Shown piece after piece: positions 7,607 to 16,191 of a stretch of DNA of 64,000 nucleotides. Both the position numbers and the translations under genes were made by a program. The stretch spans positions 1 through 64,000 of the forward strand of contig JANQHE010000020.1 in NCBI GenBank assembly GCA_028282785.1, written 5' to 3'. Source of the DNA: Bacteroidales bacterium. GTDB lineage: Bacteria; Bacteroidota; Bacteroidia; Bacteroidales; UBA12077. A model generated the notes under the pieces. It saw only the letters and a program-made list of their open reading frames with translations, did not search any database and was not told the origin of the DNA. Each line of letters begins with the position of its first letter. Position 1 is the stretch's first letter.

Positions 7607-7617
7607 AATAATTTAAA

Positions 7618-9165
7618 ATGAATAATATGAATATAATTTCTTTTGGTGGGGAATCTAAACATTACCCCTCTCATATGCTTACAGGTACTTTAGCTGCCTT
7701 TGTCGTAGGTTCTGATTATACATATCTAAATATTCATAATACGAAGGACAATCAAATTGTTGCTTCTGAATTTGATGATCTTAGTTTTATGTCAGACAAA
7801 AATGGAATGATTAAAAATGTTGATTGGGAATATCTTAAAGGTGTTGATTTTGGACATACATTTAATCCGAATCAAGATTTTCCTTATAGAAAGGTTAGAA
7901 TACCATATGAACGCACGCCAGATGGCATTAGATATAGGTCTAGAGCTCCAATATGTTCATTCGAAAATTTGCTAAAGAAAAATAGTCCCGATGCTAAATT
8001 CATACTCAATATCGACCCAATTATTGATAGTAGATTGGAAAGTGATTTGATAGATTTGATAGAAACTCATGACCAATCCAGTTACATTATATTAACATCA
8101 GCTAAAGAAAAAATTAAGAATCTAGAGCAAGTCTCATCTTCTAAAATTGAAGGAATTGGAATTCATCTCAACACAGAAAATAACCTAACTGATTTAAGTG
8201 AATTTATCAATAAATCACTTTATGTTTTTGGAGAAGTTAAACAAATGAATTCATCATTCGAAAATTTCAAAATAGCAATTAACTTTGATGATAATGAAGC
8301 TTTAACAACCAATTGTTGGGGAGGATTTACACGCTCAGTTTTAGAATATAAATTGAATCAAAATGACGCGAAAATATATTTTGGTGAAGAATTTAAAGGG
8401 AATACAATTAGACACGATTATTGGCTATCTGGAATATCATGCGGTTTTGAACTACCTAGTAGACTTTTAGCTGATGCTGAAAAAGGAACACGTCTTGCAG
8501 AAGATACAAGAGCTTCATTTGATGCCAAGCTTTACGTTAAAGACGGCCTGCATATTGATATAGAAGAAGGCGATCAGTATGCTAGCGCTGGGGTTGTAGC
8601 AAAGTTTCCAGTAAGAGGTGAATTTTCTGTTGAAGTCTCATTTTCTTATTCAAATCCCGAACGTGCAACCATGATGGCTATTGGTTTTAGAAACACAAGT
8701 GTTTTTCCAACTCATGCAGGTAGGTTCGATGATAACGGGAATGTTAATAATCCGAGATGGAATACTGAACACCCAGTTTTCGACACGCACGGTAGTCCAC
8801 CATTTGTATTAATAGAACATGAAGAAAATGATGGAAATAGAATGACGAATAATAAGGAAGGCTCTGGTTTCTATAAATGGTATAACAATTTTTATCACCC
8901 AAATGTAGGTAATGGCAGTATTAATGATCTTAGGTTTAAACTAGTTAGAAAAGGAAAATTTTTCTGTAGCTATTATAAAGATAATGACAACCCTAATTGG
9001 GTTGGTGTTGGAGCTGTTGAAAATGAATCACTAAATGATGAAGTTTATCTATGCTTAGGTGCTAAACACTATCCAAAAAGAGGAGCTCCAAATCCATTAC
9101 CTAAAAATCATGTGATTTTTAAAGATGTCAAAATTTTCAAATATGAATTTAAGAAAAACATATAG
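7618..9165 (+). CDS. GDPD-like pseudoenzyme fused to a jelly-roll domain (cassette 2)
   Basis: Residues about 5-120 follow the layout of glycerophosphodiester phosphodiesterases: SFGGESKHYPSHMLTGTLAAF, then GSDYTYLNIHNTKDNQIVASE and a downstream G-V-D-F segment. The catalytic residues are missing: HRG is replaced by FGG, the E-x-D pair by L-x-I and the later His by Glu, so it should not hydrolyse phosphodiesters. Residues about 230-515 look like a beta-sandwich (LamG/DUF1349-like) with many aromatic strands. No signal peptide is seen, so it appears cytoplasmic. Start at 7618 is 19 bases after the cassette junction, typical of cassette genes. The GDPD assignment is by eye and moderate. Confidence 0.55.
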   Translation: MNNMNIISFGGESKHYPSHMLTGTLAAFVVGSDYTYLNIHNTKDNQIVASEFDDLSFMSDKNGMIKNVDWEYLKGVDFGHTFNPNQDFPYRKVRIPYERTPDGIRYRSRAPICSFENLLKKNSPDAKFILNIDPIIDSRLESDLIDLIETHDQSSYIILTSAKEKIKNLEQVSSSKIEGIGIHLNTENNLTDLSEFINKSLYVFGEVKQMNSSFENFKIAINFDDNEALTTNCWGGFTRSVLEYKLNQNDAKIYFGEEFKGNTIRHDYWLSGISCGFELPSRLLADAEKGTRLAEDTRASFDAKLYVKDGLHIDIEEGDQYASAGVVAKFPVRGEFSVEVSFSYSNPERATMMAIGFRNTSVFPTHAGRFDDNGNVNNPRWNTEHPVFDTHGSPPFVLIEHEENDGNRMTNNKEGSGFYKWYNNFYHPNVGNGSINDLRFKLVRKGKFFCSYYKDNDNPNWVGVGAVENESLNDEVYLCLGAKHYPKRGAPNPLPKNHVIFKDVKIFKYEFKKNI

Positions 9166-9192
9166 TAGATGAATAACTCAAAACTGATAAGT

Positions 9193-9936
9193 ATGAAAAA
9201 TTTGCCTTTTCTATTATTAATATTATTCGCTAAGCTTTCTATTGCGCAATCATCATTTAAATTTTCTGTAGATGATAAAGACTATTATACTTTTGAGAAT
9301 ATCTCTGAATTTATTGATAATGAGATCAGAGAAAGATTCAGTCGTGGAACAAGTGAAACCTTTCACATCAGTGTAATAGGTGAAAAATCAAATGGAAACC
9401 TTGACACCGTTATTATAACGATGGAAAGCAGGTTCCTTTATTTAATTGAATTCAACGGTATCGCAATAGCCTCAAATGTTTCAAGATATACAAACGAAGA
9501 CATTATTCTCAACATGGCTAGTATTCAAACATCCTTTGACAATGCCACAAGGTTTAAGGAATTGTCTCTAAAAGAAAGACAAAATACTCTTAAGGTATTT
9601 GCCTTTTTACTAGCCGAAACTGCACGTTTCGAAGATGTTGCAAATGCGGTAAATAACATTTACCAATATAATTGCTCGTTTAATTGGGAAGAGTATAAAT
9701 TACTTTTAAGAAGATGGAAAACCATATCTATTTTTGTAAATAGCATTGGTGCTGTTGATAAAAATGCCGAATTCGGTGGCTCAAGAGCTATTCTCATAGT
9801 TCCAATAACAGAAAAGAATGTTTTGAGCTATGACAATAAAGTAAAAAATGGCTGGCGTGTTGTTAGAAAATATGGTAGTCAAATTAAAGACAAGCCTGTT
9901 AATATTCCTGACGAAAACCGATGTATTACTGAATAA
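9193..9936 (+). CDS. Secreted hypothetical protein (cassette 2)
   Basis: The frame is open from an ATG at 9169, only 4 bases after the preceding stop, but the ATG at 9193 places a clean signal peptide (KNLPFLLLILFAKLSIAQ) at the start and is preferred. The mature part of about 230 residues has no recognised domain; it contains a helical stretch (FKELSLKERQNTLKVFAFLLAE) and no Cys cluster or membrane segment. It is co-transcribed with the GDPD-like gene and both travel in one cassette, so they probably work together, perhaps as envelope and cytoplasmic partners. Function unknown. Confidence 0.65.
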   Translation: MKNLPFLLLILFAKLSIAQSSFKFSVDDKDYYTFENISEFIDNEIRERFSRGTSETFHISVIGEKSNGNLDTVIITMESRFLYLIEFNGIAIASNVSRYTNEDIILNMASIQTSFDNATRFKELSLKERQNTLKVFAFLLAETARFEDVANAVNNIYQYNCSFNWEEYKLLLRRWKTISIFVNSIGAVDKNAEFGGSRAILIVPITEKNVLSYDNKVKNGWRVVRKYGSQIKDKPVNIPDENRCITE

Positions 9937-9940
9937 ACAA

Positions 9941-10005
9941 GTAGCTAACAAAGTGTATAGTGCATACCCTTCGGGATACGCACCATACACAAACCGTTAC
10001 ATGCC
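9941..10005 (+). other. attC site between cassettes 2 and 3
   Basis: A compact 65-base site: left box GTAGCTAAC (9941-9949), right box GTTACATGCC (9996-10005). Arms GTGTATAGTGCATACCC (9953-9969) and 9974-9990 pair over 17 positions around a TTCG loop. The three top-strand mismatches (A59/C84, A64/C79, C67/A76, last two digits of positions) all become G-T wobbles on the bottom strand, giving an uninterrupted stem there. This is the clearest attC in the window. Confidence 0.8.
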
Positions 10006-10043
10006 ATTTGGAAGAAAGAACTGCATCTATAAAACTATAACAT

Positions 10044-10751
10044 ATGATAACTGATTTAGAGAATTACTTTGTTGGATTTGTAATTGGGATACGCTACCGA
10101 GCTAATTTCTCGATTGAAGATTCATTAGGTGAAATTGTGGATAAAATTCTATATTCCAAGAAATCCTATTTTGGACCCAAAAAATTTCCATTCGTTCAAA
10201 ACCATGTTAATAGCAAAGTTCTTGTAAATCAAGAGACAAACGATAAGCTTACAATAAATAATTCAAATATCGTTTTGGACATTACTTTTAGCGACACTTT
10301 CCAGAAAGGTGATTATGATTCCATCATATCAAAGTTTAATGACGAGATAATTGATGGAGTTATGAAAAAATATAAGATTACAGAAATCAATAGAATTGGT
10401 CTGGTAAAACGATACTTGTTTGATTTAGAAGAACTTGCAAACAGTTTTATTGACAAAACAATAGGAAAGACACTTGAAGGTGTAAATGATATTAATTTGC
10501 AATTTTCTAAGAAATTCCCAACTGCAGATGGATTTGTAAAAGAGGATATTTATGATTATACGAATGCAATATTTAACATAATAAAACATTCTGACGCTAA
10601 AGAATTATTTATGTCAATTGATTATCAAAAATATTTCGACCCATTTTTAACGAACTGTGACCAAATGAAATTCATGGATTTCTCTAAATCTGTTGATGGA
10701 TTTAATACAAAAAATTATTTGCCTTGGTTAAATAAAAATTATCTAGACTAA
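10044..10751 (+). CDS. Hypothetical protein (cassette 3), TIGR04255-like?
   Basis: A 235-residue soluble protein with no signal peptide or membrane segment. Near residue 112 it has the string EINRIGLVKRY, reminiscent of the R-x-G-L-R-Y strand of the TIGR04255 family of sporadically distributed accessory proteins of similar length, but I cannot confirm this. The gene begins 47 bases after the cassette junction and its stop overlaps the start of the next gene by one base (TAATG), so the two are translationally coupled and presumably act together. Function unknown; a role in phage defence or stress is possible only by analogy with other cassette genes. Confidence 0.6.
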   Translation: MITDLENYFVGFVIGIRYRANFSIEDSLGEIVDKILYSKKSYFGPKKFPFVQNHVNSKVLVNQETNDKLTINNSNIVLDITFSDTFQKGDYDSIISKFNDEIIDGVMKKYKITEINRIGLVKRYLFDLEELANSFIDKTIGKTLEGVNDINLQFSKKFPTADGFVKEDIYDYTNAIFNIIKHSDAKELFMSIDYQKYFDPFLTNCDQMKFMDFSKSVDGFNTKNYLPWLNKNYLD

Positions 10752-11248
10752 TGGGAAGAAATTCAGGTCATACACCAAAATCGAAAATGCAAAAGGACTT
10801 TTATACCAGATATATAAAAGAGCAAAACTATGAACCGACTATTGACGAGTCACTAGGTTTTGACACTTCAAGCGATAAAGAAGAAGATTTTAGTCTACAA
10901 AAAGCGGATAGAAAAAGAAAAGAACCGAAAAAAGACATAATCTTACGACATTTTGAAGAAAATTGGGTTAAATGGGTGTTTAGTTTTGCTGGAATCGCAT
11001 TATTATACTTCTTTTTTGCATTTCAAGTAAACCTTTCTAAGACTGATTCAAGGAGTTTAGAAAACGAAAAGGATATAATCAACCTAAATGCAGATACAGA
11101 TAAGGAGGTTGAACGTTTGGATAAAGAAATAGAAAAGTTAGAAGGTAAGATTGAATCAGAGAAAGATAAAAATCAGCAACAGGATTTGAATATTCAAAGA
11201 AATTCTATAATGATTGAAAATAAGAAAAACAATAAAAACGGCATGTAA
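10751..11248 (+). CDS. Single-pass membrane coiled-coil protein (cassette 3)
   Basis: The 165-residue product has a basic and acidic cytoplasmic N-terminus (about 70 residues), one membrane helix at about residues 76-97 (WVFSFAGIALLYFFFAFQV), and a C-terminal coiled coil with heptad-like ERLDKEIEKLEGKIESEKD. No enzyme motif is present. It overlaps the preceding gene by one base and ends GGC ATG TAA, where these last bases are also the left box of the cassette's own attC. A membrane tether or sensor for the upstream soluble protein is a reasonable guess, nothing more. Confidence 0.65.
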   Translation: MGRNSGHTPKSKMQKDFYTRYIKEQNYEPTIDESLGFDTSSDKEEDFSLQKADRKRKEPKKDIILRHFEENWVKWVFSFAGIALLYFFFAFQVNLSKTDSRSLENEKDIINLNADTDKEVERLDKEIEKLEGKIESEKDKNQQQDLNIQRNSIMIENKKNNKNGM

Positions 11249-11286
11249 CAATATGTACAGCTAATGGCAGAGAAAGTCTTTAAAAC
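11240..11286 (+). other. Truncated attC of cassette 3
   Basis: GGCATGTAAC (11240-11249) is a perfect complement of the start of cassette 3 (9996-10005). No matching right arm or GTT box follows; within 40 bases the sequence becomes the 3' end of the DUF5686 gene. The site therefore looks cut off by a rearrangement that joined the array to that gene. Confidence 0.55.
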
Positions 11287-13701
11287 TTACAACCCAATAC
11301 TTAAACTCAGTTTATAAGAAAAGTTATCAGCTGTTTTATCAAAAGCATAAGGGCCATAACGGTAAAACAAACCAAAGCCATAACCTAAAAAGGATTGGTT
11401 TAAAATATTATTAATTAAAAGGCCACATTCATAGTACCCTTTTTCAATAGATTGGATGGGTTCCGCAGGTTGGTGGTAATTATTTTCCGATAGTTCGCCA
11501 ATTCCAAAATTATTAACAACTGCAAATTTTGGTTTGAGCCAGCTTGTTTTAATTAAAATGTTTCCAAAATCATGTTTGAAAAACACCGAAAGAAACTTAT
11601 CCGAATAGAATTCTCCCATTCGCATGGTTCCGAAACTATTTTCGGCTTCAATACTAAATGGGTGGTAACTACCATGCCCATTATATAGTTTTGTTAATGG
11701 AACATCGCCTTCTGCCAATCCACCGGCTATTGCCAGTTTAGTTTTTCCGAGGGTTTTTGTTTTAAATGTTTTGGTAATTTTTGCTTCATATTTGGTGTAT
11801 TTATATTCTCCGTCCAGCCAGTTGGTTCCCCGAATTATGTTAGCCATCAGTACCGGATAATCTGTACCAAGTGAATATTTATTTCTTAAAGTCTGAAGGT
11901 ATTTTTCGTTGTAGGCATACCTAAACCGGATACCGGCTTCGGCAAATGCGAAATTATTAGTTGCATCAATTGGTGCCGGGCCATAAAAATAGCCATCTGT
12001 ATCTGTAATATAAGATTGATTTACAAAAACCTTTGTTTTTAAGTATTGCAGGCTTAAAAAGCTAAACGAAACCTGGTATTTTTCAATTAGGTCCATTTTC
12101 TCACGCATGTACTTTCTGTAGACTTCAGTAGACGAAAGATCCATAGTTTCAAAGAAATTGTAACCGGCTTTTTCATCTACATCATTTAAATATGAAAAAT
12201 GAAGTTTGGATTCTGAATCCTGATGCAGGTTAAGAATCAGGTCTCCACCATATTTCCATGCTTTATCTTTAAAACCGTACCCAAAATACCCGCCAACTGA
12301 AAAGTATTTTGATATTTTATTGTTGGTCATTAATCCAAGCCCCAGCCTGTAACCTTCATATTTATTATAATTTATTATTTTGCCTATAGGAAGGTTAAAG
12401 TATTTCACCGGTATATTGCCAGTCATGAATGCTTCGAGTCCTGCCAATTTTTTATCCAGTTTTTCTGCCTTGCTAATACTATCAATTTTGTAATATGTGT
12501 TTTTTTCTATCTCAGAGAGTTCTTTAGTTCTTTGGCTTTGCCAATATTGCTCCGATTTTTCATTGGCCCCTTCAACTACTTTTATTTCAACATGGTTAAA
12601 ATCCTTTTTATTTAATTCAGGGTTCAATGATATATCGGAAACATAACTTCTCCCTTTGGCAATCATTTCGAAATCATCACCATCAGAAGCAGAAATTGCA
12701 TCCACAAAGCTTATATTAGTAATTAATTCTTTTGGAAACCATTGCTTACCCTCCACAAACTCATAATTTTGCTGAATCTCAACCCGCATTCCTTGTTCTT
12801 CTTCCAAAGGCTCCGCAACAACCGATTGAATAGCATATCTGTTCGTATTAATGTGAAGGAAACCTTTTAGGCCATCAAAGCTTTTTCCTTTTCTTGGACG
12901 GAAAGAAATAATGAAAATCGAATCTTTCTGTTCATTGTATAAAGTGTCTTCCAAAAGAAATAAATAACGCTTTATACTACCCTTACTAATAGGATTTACA
13001 TAAAATTTATCAAGTAACTCAAAGTATTCATTATAAAAGGAAAATTCTTGTACTTGTGATGCAATTAAAGAAAAAATGGGGTCGTTAAAACCGGAAACTT
13101 TGGATGCTACAATTTTTTCATTGTATTTATCCGGTTGAATAAATTGTTTTTCATTCATAGTTTCAATTAATAATAAATGATAGTTTTCGAGGTTTCTTTC
13201 CAGGCGGCTTTTTTGATGCTTAGAAGTGTCCTTAACATTACTGGTATCTCTTCCCAACGTAAAAATCATCTTATTGTAGGTTTTACAAGAAAATGATTGC
13301 ATTTTTTCAGGATTGTTAAGGTTGCGGTTTTCAACAACCTTATTTATTATTTGCTCGGCCGGATTCTCTCCGGGAAATACAATAACTTCCTCTAAATTAT
13401 AAAATTTAGGATCTAATTTTATTACTATTTCTTTATTGGGATTGTTATCAGAAATTTTAACCGTTTTAGAAAAATACCCTAAATAACTTAGCTGAAGTTC
13501 ATCTATTTGCAATGAACCTGAAATGGAAAATTCTCCGTCAATATTGGTGGTGGTTCCTAAGTTTGAATTTCCATATATAATATTAACAAAAGGTAAAGCC
13601 TCTCGGGTTTTCGAATCTATTACTTTCCCACGAATGTTTTGGGCTTGTAAACCAGTTGATAAAAATGCAAGCGAAATAAAAAAAATAAGCTTTCTACTCA
13701 T
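11287..13701 (-). CDS. DUF5686/CarboxypepD_reg-like outer-membrane protein
   Basis: The 804-residue protein starts with a signal peptide (RKLIFFISLAFLSTGLQAQ). Residues about 22-105 form a carboxypeptidase-regulatory-like beta-sandwich (RGKVIDSKTREALPFVNI, then GTTTNIDGEFSI), as seen in front of many Bacteroidota surface proteins. The remainder matches the layout of DUF5686 proteins: a periplasmic segment and then a C-terminal barrel with repeated aromatic strands, ending YKLSLSIGL. The function of the family is unknown; an outer-membrane location is inferred. Its 3' end borders the cassette array, and tail fragments of the same family lie at 5797-5919 and, more decayed, at 1172-1233. Confidence 0.85.
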   Translation of the reverse strand: MSRKLIFFISLAFLSTGLQAQNIRGKVIDSKTREALPFVNIIYGNSNLGTTTNIDGEFSISGSLQIDELQLSYLGYFSKTVKISDNNPNKEIVIKLDPKFYNLEEVIVFPGENPAEQIINKVVENRNLNNPEKMQSFSCKTYNKMIFTLGRDTSNVKDTSKHQKSRLERNLENYHLLLIETMNEKQFIQPDKYNEKIVASKVSGFNDPIFSLIASQVQEFSFYNEYFELLDKFYVNPISKGSIKRYLFLLEDTLYNEQKDSIFIISFRPRKGKSFDGLKGFLHINTNRYAIQSVVAEPLEEEQGMRVEIQQNYEFVEGKQWFPKELITNISFVDAISASDGDDFEMIAKGRSYVSDISLNPELNKKDFNHVEIKVVEGANEKSEQYWQSQRTKELSEIEKNTYYKIDSISKAEKLDKKLAGLEAFMTGNIPVKYFNLPIGKIINYNKYEGYRLGLGLMTNNKISKYFSVGGYFGYGFKDKAWKYGGDLILNLHQDSESKLHFSYLNDVDEKAGYNFFETMDLSSTEVYRKYMREKMDLIEKYQVSFSFLSLQYLKTKVFVNQSYITDTDGYFYGPAPIDATNNFAFAEAGIRFRYAYNEKYLQTLRNKYSLGTDYPVLMANIIRGTNWLDGEYKYTKYEAKITKTFKTKTLGKTKLAIAGGLAEGDVPLTKLYNGHGSYHPFSIEAENSFGTMRMGEFYSDKFLSVFFKHDFGNILIKTSWLKPKFAVVNNFGIGELSENNYHQPAEPIQSIEKGYYECGLLINNILNQSFLGYGFGLFYRYGPYAFDKTADNFSYKLSLSIGL

Positions 13702-13777
13702 AGCATCGTAAATAATAGCTTTTACTATTGGTGATTAAAGATTATAAAATATTACATTTTTGAGCGGGAATCTGAAA

Positions 13778-14608
13778 TTATTTAAACGATTTTCGTTTTA
13801 ATATAGAAATTTCCTGGGGAGTTAAAAATCTCCATTTTCCTCGTGGCAGATTCTTTTTGGTGAGTCCTGCAAAGTATACCCTGTCTAGTTTTTTCACCCT
13901 GTAATCAAGCGATTCAAAAATTCTGCGAACAATTCTGTTTTGTCCCGAATGAATTTCAATACCTACCTGGGCTTTATCTTCTTCGTTTACATAACTGATG
14001 GCATCAACTTCAATATAGTCTTCTTCAAGTTGCAAGCCTTCAATTATTTTTAGCATGTCGACTTTAGTTAGATCTTTGTTTAATTCAACATGATATATCT
14101 TCTTTTTTTGGAAACTCGGATGAGTAAGTTGTTTGGTTACTTCTCCGTCATTTGTTAGTAACAGAACCCCTGTTGTGTTTTTATCCAGCCTGCCAACGGG
14201 GTATACACGTTCGGGGCAGGCATGTTTTACAATGTCAATTACGGTCTTTTCAGCATATTTATCCTTTACTGTTGTTACATAATCCTTAGGTTTATTTAGA
14301 AGAATGTATACCTTTTTTTCTCGGGTAATTTTTTTACCCTTGTATCTGACATCATCTTTTGGAGAGACTTTTACTCCCAATTCCGTAAGTATTTTTCCGT
14401 TAACTGAAACATCTCCCGCTTTTATTAATTCATCTGCTTCCCGACGCGAACAAATACCAGAGTTTGCCAAATATTTATTTAATCGTAAAGGTTCGTTCCA
14501 CTTTGAAATTCTCTTTCCGGAATCACCTTTATCATTTTTATCTTTTTTAAAACTTGATCTTCTTTTTGAATTTTCCGGTTTTCTGCTTCGCCTGTTCTCT
14601 CTCTCCAT
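13778..14608 (-). CDS. rluB: 23S rRNA pseudouridine synthase, RluB/RsuA family
   Basis: The 276-residue product has a very basic N-terminal extension (Arg/Lys/Ser-rich, residues 1-38), an S4 RNA-binding domain (RLNKYLANSGICSRREADELI, residues about 42-62) and the RsuA-family catalytic domain with GRLDKNTTGVLLLTNDG, whose Asp is the nucleophile that isomerises uridine. A GQNRIVRRIFE motif follows. Bacteroidota usually have one such enzyme with this basic tail, annotated as RluB; RluE/F or RsuA specificity cannot be excluded. It stands alone on the minus strand, divergent from glmM. Confidence 0.88.
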   Translation of the reverse strand: MERENRRSRKPENSKRRSSFKKDKNDKGDSGKRISKWNEPLRLNKYLANSGICSRREADELIKAGDVSVNGKILTELGVKVSPKDDVRYKGKKITREKKVYILLNKPKDYVTTVKDKYAEKTVIDIVKHACPERVYPVGRLDKNTTGVLLLTNDGEVTKQLTHPSFQKKKIYHVELNKDLTKVDMLKIIEGLQLEEDYIEVDAISYVNEEDKAQVGIEIHSGQNRIVRRIFESLDYRVKKLDRVYFAGLTKKNLPRGKWRFLTPQEISILKRKSFK

Positions 14609-14802
14609 TTTGTTGATTTACTTTATGTTAATTTCATTGCTGATAGAACGCAAAGTTAGTATATTAATTTATCCTTTTGGTCCAATTAAAATGAATTTCT
14701 GATCAATAGTGTTAAAATTTATTAAAATCCGTAACAAGTTATGCTATTTACCTATCTTTATTCGAATTTTAAACTTGTCGAATTATATAAAGTCTTAGTG
14801 GT

Positions 14803-16188
14803 ATGACATTAATAAAATCAATTTCAGGAATTAGAGGAACGATCGGCGGAAAAGCCGGTAATGGACTAAGTCCATTGGATACTGTAAAGTTTGTGTCAGC
14901 CTATGGTCAGTGGGTTAAGGATAGATCAAATGAAGAAAAGGTTAAGGTTGTTGTAGGGCGGGATGCCAGGATCTCCGGAGAAATGGTGAGCCAAATTGTA
15001 ATTGGCACTTTAATGGGAATGGGAATTGATGTGGTAAATATTGGCCTGGCAACAACTCCAACAGTTGAAATTGCTGTTCCGGCCGAGAGTGCCCGGGGAG
15101 GAATTATTTTAACTGCAAGTCATAATCCAAAGCAATGGAATGCGTTGAAATTATTAAATGAAAAGGGCGAGTTCTTATCTGCAGATGATGGTGCAAAGAT
15201 TCTTGAGATCGCCGAAAAAGAAAATTTTGACTATGCTGAGGTTGACTATTTAGGAAAGGTCACTGAAAGAAAAGATTATTTGGATATTCATATCAAACAA
15301 ATAATGAATTTACCTTTAGTAGACGTTGATGCAATTAAATCAGCCGGTTTTAAAATTGTTGTGGATGCGGTGAATTCCGTAGGAGGAATAGCAATACCAA
15401 CATTACTTAAAGCTTTGGGAGTAAAAGAAATTGTAGAATTATATTGCGAACCAAATGGTATTTTCCCCCATAATCCGGAGCCTTTAGCTGAACATTTAAC
15501 CGAAATATCAAAGCTGGTTAAACAGAGTAATGCTCATTTAGGATTTGTAGTTGATCCTGATGTGGACCGTTTGGCTATTATTAATGAAGACGGGTCCATG
15601 TTTGGAGAAGAATTTACATTGGTGGCAGTTTCTGATTATATTCTTAAAAATAAAAAGGGCAATACGGTTTCAAACTTATCATCTTCCAGGGCACTAAAAG
15701 ATGTTACGTTAAATTATGGCGGAGAGTATTTCTCATCTGCTGTTGGAGAAGTAAATGTTGTTGAAATAATGAAATCAAATAATGCAGTAATCGGAGGGGA
15801 AGGAAATGGTGGAGTAATATATCCTGACTTACATTATGGACGCGATGCATTAGTTGGTATAGCTTTATTTTTAACCCATCTGGCAAAAAGTAAAGAAAAA
15901 TGTTCAGAGCTAAGGGCACGTTACCCGGCATATGTAATAGCTAAAAAGAAAATACAGCTAACACCTGAAATAGATGTAGACAAAGTTTTGGGATCCATTA
16001 AATGGAAATTTAAAGAAGAGGAAATAATAGATATCGACGGTGTTAAAATAGAATTTAAAAATGAATGGGTTCATCTTAGAAAATCAAATACTGAACCAAT
16101 CATACGAATATATGCGGAAAGCAAAGATGAAAATAGCGCAAATGAACTTGCGGATAAAATTATAAATGAGATAAAGTCGTTAGTATAA
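14803..16188 (+). CDS. glmM: Phosphoglucosamine mutase GlmM
   Basis: The 461-residue protein has all alpha-D-phosphohexomutase landmarks in order: the phosphoserine loop TASHNP (about residue 103), the magnesium loop DPDVDR (about 246), the sugar-binding GEGNGG (about 328), and the phosphate-binding RKSNTEPIIRIY near the C-terminus. It converts glucosamine-6-phosphate to glucosamine-1-phosphate for peptidoglycan and LPS precursors, in the cytoplasm. Phosphomannomutase or phosphoglucomutase activity cannot be excluded, but length and motifs agree with the Bacteroidota enzyme named GlmM. The adaptor gene of an efflux system begins 3 bases after its stop, so they may share a transcript. Confidence 0.88.
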   Translation: MTLIKSISGIRGTIGGKAGNGLSPLDTVKFVSAYGQWVKDRSNEEKVKVVVGRDARISGEMVSQIVIGTLMGMGIDVVNIGLATTPTVEIAVPAESARGGIILTASHNPKQWNALKLLNEKGEFLSADDGAKILEIAEKENFDYAEVDYLGKVTERKDYLDIHIKQIMNLPLVDVDAIKSAGFKIVVDAVNSVGGIAIPTLLKALGVKEIVELYCEPNGIFPHNPEPLAEHLTEISKLVKQSNAHLGFVVDPDVDRLAIINEDGSMFGEEFTLVAVSDYILKNKKGNTVSNLSSSRALKDVTLNYGGEYFSSAVGEVNVVEIMKSNNAVIGGEGNGGVIYPDLHYGRDALVGIALFLTHLAKSKEKCSELRARYPAYVIAKKKIQLTPEIDVDKVLGSIKWKFKEEEIIDIDGVKIEFKNEWVHLRKSNTEPIIRIYAESKDENSANELADKIINEIKSLV

Positions 16189-16191
16189 AAG

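Larger units (their letters stand above)
6251..11249 (+). mobile_element. Integron-like cassette array without integrase (three cassettes)
   Basis: Cassette 1 (6251-7598) starts at G^TTGTGGCTC and its 3' site starts GAGCCACAAC, a perfect reverse complement. Cassette 2 (7599-9996) starts G^TTAGCTGC and ends with GTAGCTAAC, 8 of 9 complementary. Cassette 3 (from 9997) starts G^TTACATGCC and ends GGCATGTAAC (11240-11249), perfect again, after which the rest of its site is lost where the DUF5686 gene begins. Matching ends are what circular cassette excision and insertion at G^TT produce. Cassette genes all point the same way and begin 19 to 61 bases after the junction. No intI is visible, so this would be classed as a CALIN unless the integrase lies outside. 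Confidence 0.75.

Noticed and set aside
9848-10054. Open frame across the attC at 9941
   Set aside because: It overlaps the end of a real gene in another frame and reads through the recombination hairpin.
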